Assembly: GCF_004027225.2 (NCBI RefSeq)
Contig: NC_044302.2
Span: forward strand, 75,145,253-75,209,252
From: Strigops habroptila
Lineage: Eukaryota > Chordata > Aves > Psittaciformes > Psittacidae
Direction of reading: 5' to 3'
Length of the DNA: 64,000 nt
The notes below the pieces were generated by a model. The model worked only from the letters and a program-made list of their open reading frames with translations. It was not told where the DNA came from and searched no databases. Every line of letters begins with the position of its first letter. The first letter of the stretch is position 1. The position numbers and the translations under genes are program-made. Shown one piece after another: positions 54,887 to 64,000 of this stretch.

Positions 54887-55614
54887 AGTACTGGAAAAAT
54901 GTAGATGTGGGTTGTGCCCTACTCTCCCAGTTTTTAGGAGACACCTGAAATTGAGCTAAAAAGGTCTTTCTTTCTCTGGTTAGACCTGTACAGTTTATGG
55001 AGCTGCACCTGAGATAATGTCTGGCGGATTTATTCTGGAATCTTAAAAATTTAAGTCATGTTCATCTGAGCAGTCTCCTGCTTCACAACCAACATGTAAC
55101 TTGTGGCAAGTGTTTGCACCTGCTTGTTATCAGTGGGTTTAAAATGATGCTATAAGATTAAGCAAGATTTGAAGGTGCTGGAAGTATCTACTGAATCAGG
55201 AGAAATTCTGGGTTTAAGCTGCAGCTCCAAGAACTGTGGCTAGTCCTGCTATGCTTTCCTCTTACATCCACCAACCACACCAGGCAGCTGCAGAGGTAAC
55301 TGAGTGTGGCTTGAGGGTCAGATTCTCTCTCAGCAATAGTATTTTGCGGGCTGCTGTTTTGCAATGAGTTCCTAATAACTACGTGTAATAAGGCTGCTGC
55401 CACCCTTAAGGACCCAACTGAGATCCAGGATGGCTTCCTTGCACTCTTAACTTGTGACTGTGCAGGACAACAATGTAAAGATGGCTGTGTGGGTCAAAAT
55501 CTGTGCTAGATCTGTGACGTCAGTGTTTGACATAGACATCTGTGGCATCTGGCAATCGCAATAGAATGGTTTTGGTAATGCATGTGGTGGCTAAGTTTTT
55601 CCTTGTCTCTTCAG

Positions 55615-55675
55615 TATTATTGCCTCTCCAATACTAAAAGCAGTAGCAGTGGTAGCCTCCATAGAGCCACTTACG
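55615..55675 (+). other. Candidate exon of an unidentified gene
   Basis: 61 nt between a strong acceptor (AGTTTTTCCTTGTCTCTTCAG, with branch-like GGCTAAG) and a perfect donor (ACG/GTGAGT). Two frames are open. The one with stronger purine-first codon bias reads IIASPILKAVAVVASIEPLT after one base of a split codon and ends in phase 0. The other reads YYCLSNTKSSSSGSLHR. Both stay open when joined to 57766-58014. Upstream, CAGAG/GTAACT at 55298/55299 is a possible donor. I do not recognise the protein. It could equally be a noncoding-RNA exon or a chance match. Confidence 0.28.
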
Positions 55676-57765
55676 GTGAGTAATGTGTCTGTGATACATA
55701 GCAGACAAGTGGGTGGGAACCATTTTTACAGTATTTATAATCAACTATGTATACGGACTTCTGCATTTGTGCTGTTTTCTAACATTGCTTGGCTTCACCT
55801 ATCTGGGATAGGCAACTGGCATTTTGTTGTGTTATAGTTGGGAGATCCATCTGCCCCCACCAGGCATGACTCTTACATAAACATATGGTGAGAGATAGCT
55901 GCTGGCTCAAGGGTCCTGATCCTGTAAAGGTAATATGAGCATGCATGTTTGTAGGATTCATACCTAAACTAAAATGAGATGAAGTGAAAAATTGAACAGT
56001 TCTGGCAGCAGAGTGTCAGGCTTATTGGTTTGAGGGGTCTGTTACAAGTTTTTGTCCCTGGGATAGTTGCTCTCCAAAGCAACAGGGAGGAGTTAATGTA
56101 AAAATTCTTTTATTTCCCTTCTGGGTGCTTTGCACCACTTAGTGTTAGGAATCAGGAGATCGTGCAGTTCTTCCTGGTTTAGGGAAGTTCCTAAACAGTG
56201 TGAAACCAGCATGGCCAGCTGGGGTTTGCCTTTGGCATATGCTGGGGCGGCATTTGAATAAACAATCCCCGTGTATATCAGCAGCATTTCATGCTCCAGT
56301 AATTCCTATCTGGGGGTGATAATCTTTAATTTTTATTTTTTTTTTTTGCATGTGTTTTACTGTTTGTAGAAGCTGGAGTAGCCTACAGGTCTCAGGATTC
56401 TCTGAGTCACCTTCTTCCACCACCATATAAAACTCAGGCTTGCTTAGATGTGACCTTGTGCACATATTACTGGTGTCTAGGCTGACTTCTGTTAGGAACT
56501 GCAGACTGGATGGCTTGTCATTCTGCTTTAGCGTCAGCCCTCTCACATTTGTAGAATAGACCCTCCACTCACGTTATTTGTTCCTCCTATTTTACCATTG
56601 CCCTATTTTAATACTTTGAAAATCAAGTGCTACTATTTGTTTCAAAACATGGAATTGTTTTTACATTTGCTTTTTCAATTATGTCTCATCTTGGTAGCTC
56701 TCTGGTTTCATCAGGAAATATAGTATACTTTACACACAAACTATGTCAGCAGGCTGTATGTTAAATTTCAAAGGGGACTTGAGCCTTCAAGGGTACCAGT
56801 ACATTTTGTGTGGGGCTGTGGATCTCCTTGAAACCTTCACATTTAATGTGAGCAGAAAACCATAATCATTCCAAACAAAAGCCCTTTTTTGAGGCAATGG
56901 CAATGCTGTTATGCCTGTGATCTTACCCTATATTCATGACAGACATTATGCCACAGATGCAGAGTAGCTAGGCAGGCTGTTTTTTGTGATGCAAAAATAA
57001 TACAATCTAGGTGTAACCTTATGGCTACAAATGCAGGATACAGTGATTGATAGGGTTTAGCCGGAGCTTGCCCATATTTTTTTTTGCCCTGTGCTAGAAG
57101 CCTGGCTAAATGCTGGCACATCAAATTTGTGTGCAGATTGCACATCATCCAGTGTCCTCTAGCTGACAATACAGAGAGTTTGAGTAGAGTTATTGGAGTG
57201 AATGATAGGTCCTCCTGAAATACTTGCCAGTGATATATAGTGATATATACTATAATTTGTGTGAAAATGATATTGTCCTGTAATCTGTATTTTCTATTTA
57301 TGAAATACAAATGCTGATGTGCTAGAAATACTTGGGGCTATGAAAGGTATGTCATGGCTGTATTTGCCATGATTTGATTTCAGTGTTAAAAAACAGAGCA
57401 TATGCAGTTGGTTGCTGTAATGAATCAGAACAATACTCCCCACAATGCAGGTCAAGATTATTCAGAGATTACTTAAATTTCTTTTTGGAGGAAAAGGGTG
57501 AGCTGTACAGTGCAGTGCCCCAGCTGTAATCCACCTTGCTGCTGTGCCCAGTTTACAGTTGGACTCTGCAGTCTTTCCTGCTGATTTTTGTGTGCATGGT
57601 TGGCTTCATCACTGCTCATCTGTTGAAGAATGACTGACATGCTTTACAGTTATGTATGCCTGTAGAGTTGCTAGCTTAATTTGCTGACAAATCACCCTCA
57701 ACAGAGAGATCTATTCAGACGTCATTCCTAGGACTAACCCCTAACAATATCTTTGATCTTTAAAG

Positions 57766-58014
57766 TTCCAAGTGACTGGATTCCTAATTCACCCAGTTAT
57801 ACATTCACTGGCAGACAGAGCAGTGTACTTCCTGAAAGCATTATATGCTGCACAGCAGGAGGTGCATGCAAGCGGAACTGCTGTAACAATACTAATGATG
57901 ATTATTGTAGTGATGGGCTGTGTCTGCACTGCAGTGATTTACTGTTGCTGTAAACGAAAAAAAGTCTGGTCTACAATGTTCAGGAAAAACTGCTGGAATT
58001 CCTCTAACAGTTAG
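57766..58014 (+). other. Candidate last exon, single-pass membrane protein, unidentified
   Basis: After CTAACCCCTAACAATATCTT..TTTAAAG (branch-like CTAAC words and an AG), an 82-codon frame runs to TAG at 58012. It begins FQVTGFLIHPVIHSLAD. It contains one hydrophobic segment of about 23 residues (TAVTILMMIIVVMGCVCTAV), a CCC cluster, a basic stop-transfer KRKK and a short tail ending NSSNS. This is the layout of a type I membrane protein C-terminus. Codons are mostly purine-first (many GTG, GCA, GTA, GGA), a coding sign. The +1 frame is also open to 57953 and is cysteine-rich, so the true frame is uncertain. No AATAAA is visible within 1 kb downstream. No family recognised. Confidence 0.3.
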
Positions 58015-59405
58015 CTTCTTAGTGAAGAATGTAGAACAGACTTTAGTCTATAATCCCAGTAAATAGTCTTTCTCTTCTTTTCTATTGCTTATCCTTTACC
58101 GTTCCATGAGAATATGGAGTTGCATCTAGTTCATGCTAGGGATTAGTTACTGGTGTGACTGTGAACTGCTTAGGTGGAAAAGCTACCTGGAATTAGGATA
58201 AACTTTCATGGTCGCTCTACTTGTGACAGTTTTTGTTCCAAGTACTGCTCTAACAGAGTGGTGGAAAACAAGTAGTAGTTCTGGCCTTAGTTTACAGCTG
58301 TCTTTGGGCTGCAAGTTAAGTAGTATCATCAGGGTTTAAAGAAGTGAGCTTCAAGATTGCTTAAAAGTTACTGAAAGAATGTAGGACCAAGGGCGCAGTA
58401 AAACAGCTTTGGAAATCCAAAATTAATGCATGCTGTAAGCAGAAGTTTGTCTATGCTGTTTCTTAGCCGAGTAAGGTTCACAGGCCGATTTCCACCTCCT
58501 TGGGGTTGAGTAACAGTATTCCTTTCTGCAGGAATACCATTAAGATACCAACTGCTGCATTCTCTGAAAAAGTGCCACGAGGGAGGCCTTGTATCATGGC
58601 CCTGGGATGGGGTTTGCCTCTGGTGCCACAGTGAGGGGCTGTGTGGACCTTAGAAAAGGTGGAGAGCAGAGGCACTATCTTCCTTCCACTGGCTCCCTGC
58701 TGTGGGCACCAGCTCCCTGTGTGGCATGAGGAGGTGCAGGACACTGTTGTTTGGAGGTTTTTGTTTTGTGTGTGTGGGGTTTTTTATACCAAGGGAAAAC
58801 CCACAGGAGGCTAAAGGAAGATGGGGCTTTACCCTGGGAAGGTTTGGTGGGAGGTTGCTGCTTTCTGTAACTGTCTCAGAAATACAAGTGGGGAATTCAA
58901 AGAACAAGACTGATGAACAAAGGCGGCAACAGAGTGGAACCAGTCATAGCCCCAGGGAAAACCAGAAGAGACTGGGAAGAGTGTTACAAAGTGCTCATCA
59001 AATTTACATGCTAATAGTAATGCTAACATTGTACATGATTAACTCCTCACTTGACTGAATCCTGTCCGGATGAAAATGTATAGATTTAAACTTACACTTC
59101 TGTCATCTGACACTCAGGGGACAGACAGGTTCTTTTTAGGGATCCTTGGCAGAATGGTGACAGCACTAAGTTATAGTTACAACTAAAGGTGGTTTTTTTT
59201 TTTTCCCCCTTAAGATACTATGATCTTTTTTATTATTATTAGAATGGTACAGGATTTCTCCAAGGAGAATCAATGTAGTACAATATAAGTAGCATAATAC
59301 AGAATCTGTAAGACAATTTCTAATCACCTGGACCCTCTGAAGATCAGATCTTAACACCTGGTTTGCTGTATCAATATAACAATCATAAGCTAGACTCAAA
59401 TCATA
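58015..59405. other. Intergenic, no gene seen
   Basis: Only overlapping short frames (for example 58702-59058 plus) without motifs. Nothing supported. Confidence 0.5.
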
Positions 59406-59900
59406 CAAAAGAATGAGTCACTCCCTCAGTCACTGGAGGAAGCACATGATGGTGGATGTCCCCAGCAGGTCCTGGTCTCACTGTCCAGCAGCAGTTCTGG
59501 TCCGTGTTCCCCGTTAGGACTTGTAACTGCTTGGTTTTACAGACCATGCTCTGGTGCTGTTATCGTCCTTGTTCTTTATCAGGGTCATAAATACCACCAG
59601 GCTGTCTGGGTGCCTGGGACCTTCAACACCAGTAAGGACTGGCGTTGTGCCCAGGAACCTTGAGGCTCGTAGGAAGGGGAAGGAAAAATCTGTTTGCTTA
59701 GTCTACTTGGTGCACAGGACCTTCAGGACCTGATAATGAGGGGAAAGGGTTGACCCCAGAGGGTGGCTGCTTCCCTTATAAAATGGCATTAGTTATGCTG
59801 ATGTTGGTTATGCTAACCACATTGAGTAGGGTTTGGGAGCAGGGGGTACTGGTCACAGTTTCTTTAAGAATCAATTAAAAGATTAACTTCTTTTAATCAA
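59406..59900 (-). mobile_element. Possible LTR-type repeat remnant
   Basis: A stretch of clearly higher GC than its surroundings, with sharp edges. On minus it carries a TATA-like TTATAAGGGAAGCAGCC and a GGTATTTATGACCCTGATAA segment, then a C/A-rich end (GACAGTGAGACCAGGACCTG). The layout resembles an LTR of another avian retroviral family, but I could not find matching terminal repeats or a target-site duplication, and I cannot name the family. Confidence 0.28.
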
Positions 59901-62559
59901 ATATTAACAATCTGGTTATTCTTCACTGTCTTTGTTGGTTCAGTTTCTATCTCAGTTATTGCTCAACTGAGAGAAAGCAGAATTTTTTTGAGCAGTTACA
60001 AAGTGGATGTGTAAAACTGTGTTCTCCATGGTGGAATTTTCACACCTCTCTTATTGCCTTCAGTGAACAGAGCTGCTTGCTTCTTCAGCTTTCTTTTATT
60101 TCCCTGCCAGACAGATAAAGCCTGTCTGTCTTGTACTGTAAGGTTTCTGAGCAGTTGCAGCCAGGATGTTAAATCAGACAAATGTCATACCCACTGCATT
60201 GCAGTGTTCGTTGTGTACTCGCCCTGTTAAATAGACCAGAATACCCTGCAAAGTCAAATGTGAATGAATGAGACAAAGAGTTTGTGTAGCTCTGAAGCAT
60301 GTGTCTCTTGTTACTACACGAAACTGCTAGGCAATCTGCTTTGCAAGGTGGAGTTCATGACATCCGTGATTATATGCTGCACACTGAATTTGGTAAGCAG
60401 TTAATTGGGAAAAGCAACTTGCTTGCTAACACTCTGAAATACAGCATGAAGCTTTTGACAGAAGTTTTAGAGATAATCAACTTGGAGTTAAGATTTTGAC
60501 TGCAGAATTTTCAGACTCCTATGGTCTTTGGGATGCCACAGCAAGGAAACACTGCTGCCTTCAGACCCATGGCTGTGGTTCAAAGGTAACTCCTAGTGAC
60601 ACCTCCTTACCATGAGAGGCTACAGAGATGGTTAACTAAAACAAAATCAGCAGGCTGGTGTTTCAGAACAGTTACCAATGCTGAATCAGGGGCTTTACAT
60701 TTTTTACCACTATAAACAAAGAAAACTGAATACTGAGAAGTATTTACACCAAGAAAAACAAATTCATTGTTGTGCCTCAGAGAAACATGAAGTATGTGGA
60801 GTGAAGCATGCTGTTAATATTGCATAATCAAGTTGTCTGGGCTTTTTTGTCAGTGATTTTTTCCAGTGAGTAAAGCTTTTTCTTTGCATAGATTTTCCCC
60901 CCTCTGCTCCCAGTTTGCTAACTCAAAGTTTTCCCCAGGGTGTCTGAATCATAGCTTATGAAATACTGCTGGCTGTTCCCTGCAGGGCCCTCACAAAGAG
61001 TCGCAGAAAACTTCAATTCCAAGTTCACTGCCTTAGCATAATGTTATGCTATAGAAAGGGTTCTTAATACAGTAAATGGCTTCTGAAAGATGACCATCTC
61101 TGTACTAACTTTTGTGGGATACGTGGTGGTGACTATCTGACAATCACTTGGAATTCTACAGCAAAAAGATGGAAGAAATTTTACATTTTGCTGTCTTAAT
61201 ATCTCCCTGCATAACACATTTTCAGGCAAGTTAAGGATTAGTCAGTTTATTTCCTATATATTAACTCAATGCTTATTGATGTGCAAGACAAAATACAAAG
61301 CAGATATAGAAGGTTCATAATTTAGAACAAGTATTTTCCTGTAACACAAATAATACAGAAAAAGCAAATTCTGGTACTTACGCATACTTGTATAGCATGT
61401 CTATACACAAGGTGTCTTAAAAAGTAATCACAAATAGGTCAGGTTATGATGTTTCCAGAAAAGATGGTTGGCATTATTTTTGCATTGCTTTTCAACAAAC
61501 ATGGAAGTTCAACATTTGTTTTTACAAAGGCCATTAAATCTCAGTATTTATAATATGCAATTTTACAGTAATGGCCACTTCATGTTATTTTAAAATTACC
61601 TGCAGTAAGACACATTTTTCTAGATTTTCATTATGAAACAATTTCCCTACCTTGCTTTCAAGGCATGTTGGATTTACTGTTTCTTTCATCTGATTTAATC
61701 ATGCATGATACAGTAAAACTGGTGTAAAACCCTACATAAAAAATACAAGTGTCAAAGCCTGGGAGAGAGAGAATACTCACTTAAATGCAGCAAGGATTTC
61801 ACCAGCATCTGCAGAGCCAATAACGTTTTCCTGCTTCACCTCCCTTAGGTTCATTACATTTCAGTTTTCAGCTTCATGAAAGAAATGGATCTCTGAACTT
61901 GCTCTTGCACAACCTTTCAGAGGTTAATTCTGACCCAATTTACACCTTCTATACAGCACAGATGTTTCAGTAAAGTCATAGAGAAATTTGGCTGGAAATT
62001 CAGGTTTAATCCATGGAGGTTTGGATTTTTTTTGTCTCCTTACATTTTCCTCTATTGTATATTTAGTCACTTTGAAATAACAAAGTTTATGTACGTTTCG
62101 AATTAATTATTTTTCTGGCTCTCGCTCAGAAAAACTCAGCTGGATTACTCCCCAGCCTTCCAGTATCCTTGGTCAGGATTACAGTGCATGTACTTTAAAC
62201 TGTATTGATTTCCTTTGTGCATGGAATATTTTCAAATAGAAACATTACATGGAGCAGTGAAGGAAGGCAGGAGCTAGGGGTGCATGGATGTGACTGGATG
62301 CTGGACCTCTAGTGGACACAATGGAGAAATGCTTATGAAAACATGGGAACACTGCGTAGGTCGTCTGTATGTACAGTCAGGGAAAAAGCTTCTGAGAAGT
62401 CTCTTTCAAAAGTTTATCTATTATTTGTCCAAAACTATCACATGTCCCATCACTCAGTGCAGGGGACTCAGAAAATCAGTGCACACTGTCTACTTTTTAA
62501 ACTAATCTCAAAACCACAATTGCTGTTCTACTTGAACAGCTATGCTGGGACATCCTGCC
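59901..62559. other. Intergenic, AT-rich, no gene seen
   Basis: AT-rich DNA with short chance frames only. By human synteny ANKRA2 would be the next gene on this side, but none of its ankyrin-repeat coding sequence is visible. Confidence 0.55.
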
Positions 62560-63261
62560 AAACAAGGGGATGAGAAGCTGGAAAGCAGCCCTGCAAAGAG
62601 AGTTCTGTGGATTTGCATTGATGCCAAGTTGAATGTGAGCCAACAGTGTACACTGGCAGCCAAAAGGGCCAACCGTGTCCTGGGGTGCATCAAGCATAGC
62701 ATAGCTGGCTGGTAAGGGAGGTGATTGTCCCACTCTGTGCTGCACCAGTGCAGCCCCAACTTGAGTACCGTGTCCAGTTTTGGATACCTCAGTATAAGAA
62801 CGACATCAAACCATTAGAGTGTGGCCGGATGAGAGTGACCAAGATGGTGAAAGGCCTTGAGGGCAAGACTTCTGAGGAGCAGCTGAGGTTACTTGGTTTG
62901 CTCAGCTTGGAGAAGACTGAGGGGCGACTTCATCACAGCCTACAACTGCCTCAAGGTGGGGCAGCAGAGGGAGAAGTGCTGATCTCTGGTGACCAACGAC
63001 AGGACTGGAGGAAATGAAATGAATCTGTGTCAGAGAAAGTTCAGGCTGGACACTAGGAGAACGTTCTTCAGGGAGATGGTAGTTGGTCACTGGAACAAGC
63101 TTCCCAGGGAAGCGGTCATGGCACCAAGTCTGTCAGAGTTCAAGGGATGCCTGGGTGATACTCGTATGGTTTCATTTTAGGTAGTCCTGTGAGGAGCAGG
63201 GAGTTGGACTTGATGATCCTTATGGGTCCCTTCCAAGTTGAGATATCCTATGATTCTATGA
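62560..63261 (+). mobile_element. CR1 LINE fragment with 3' end
   Basis: Degenerate CR1 on plus, frameshifted among 62721-63017 and 62989-63180. Recognisable reverse-transcriptase C-terminal pieces: IDAKLNVSQQ-like at about 62,620, VQPQLEYRVQFWIPQYKNDI at about 62,750-62,810, LRLLGLLSLEKTEGRL, and [20 protein letters not shown]. The 3' UTR GTTGGACTTGATGATCCTTA..GGGTCCCTTCCA leads to the tail ATCCTATGATTCTATGATCC near 63,261. The many frameshifts make it older than the copy at 1-471. Confidence 0.93.
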
Positions 63262-64000
63262 TCCAAAGGAGCACACTTTGGCTGAAGAAGGCTGGAATGC
63301 AGTAGACTTTGGCTTGTTTTCCTGTACAGCTGATGGCTGCTTCTAGCCACTGCAGAGAGGGTATTTAGGAGCTAGGAATTCTGCACTTGCCATTTGGCTT
63401 CCTTTTACCAGAGAAGTTTCTACCTAGGATGCTCTAGCCTAGTTGTTTCAGGACTACAACAGGAAGGGACGTAGGAAGAAATCAGGTAGGAATTAAACTA
63501 CCATCATCAAAGCCTTTCAATTTATTACCAACTTAAAAATCAGATGAAGCCAAAAGCTTATGCAGTAGTTTTAACTGGGGATTGAAAACAATCACACGTG
63601 GTGCACATTTTGTTATTATTAACAGTAAAGACGTGTTATCTTCTATGGTGACACACCTCAATTGTCTAAACAAATTTCTTCTTGGGAACATGTATCAATG
63701 ACATGAAGTAGAACACACGTCTTTTTCTTCTAAAATTATATAAAATATTTTTAAGAAAAAGATGACATTGCATATTTCTATGAACAACAATGAAAGAGGA
63801 GGAAGAATACTAAAAAGCTTAACTAAAACCAGCAAGTAGTTAAACTGAGGTAAAGTTAAAAACAACCAACCCTTGTCACTGATTATAGGGCTAAAAAGCA
63901 GTTCAAATGTCCAAGCCAAGAACTGGCACCCGCAAAAGAGCCAACCATTATTCCTTGATATTTTGAAGTAGCTTTAATAAATGAGACTCAATAACCTGTT
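63262..64000. other. Intergenic, no gene seen
   Basis: AT-rich DNA to the window end; nothing recognisable. Confidence 0.5.

Noticed and set aside
55515-55522. Perfect CRE (TGACGTCA) as a promoter for the candidate gene
   Set aside because: An isolated 8-bp site with no CpG island or start motif; another lies at 13801-13808 in empty DNA.
56909-57310. 133-codon minus-strand frame
   Set aside because: No domain or codon bias, and it lies inside the candidate plus-strand intron.

Overview
This is vertebrate genomic DNA, almost certainly from a bird. Three things point that way. There are five CR1 LINE fragments, several with the avian 3' tail of ATTCTATGA-like repeats. There is a solo LTR of a type I recall as common in neoavian birds (internal wording such as AGTTTCTATACTGGGCATGA). 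Two single-copy genes, FOXD1 and BTF3, lie next to each other as on human 5q13.2. In birds that block belongs to the Z chromosome. The Z assignment and a non-galliform (neoavian) host are inferences from synteny and repeat type, not measurements.

Layout. 1-1,850: two CR1 fragments. 1,850-15,100: AT-rich intergenic DNA with no supportable gene. 15,100-33,000: the 3' flank of FOXD1, a mosaic of CpG-rich blocks and AT-rich blocks that carry homeodomain- and SOX-type motifs, the usual look of a regulatory domain around a developmental transcription factor. It also holds one coding-like 94-nt block on the minus strand (21,448-21,541). 33,040-35,475: FOXD1, intronless, minus strand, inside a large CpG island. 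35,700-42,300: FOXD1 upstream DNA, then gene-free AT-rich DNA. 42,540-49,680: BTF3, plus strand, with a CpG-island promoter, five coding exons and a complete 162-residue product. 49,700-64,000: AT-rich DNA with a 580-bp solo LTR flanked by a 5-bp target-site duplication, two CR1 pieces, a possible LTR remnant, and a pair of splice-flanked open blocks (55,615-55,675 and 57,766-58,014) that may be the last exons of an unrecognised small membrane protein gene.

The two confident genes have unrelated jobs. FOXD1 is a forkhead transcription factor of kidney stroma and temporal/ventral retina patterning. BTF3 is the beta subunit of the ribosome-associated nascent polypeptide complex and is expressed everywhere. 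They are neighbours facing away from each other, with start codons about 8 kb apart. Most other long open frames lie in GC-rich DNA where stop codons are rare, or inside CR1, and are not listed as genes. No tRNA, rRNA, CRISPR or bacterial-type element was seen.
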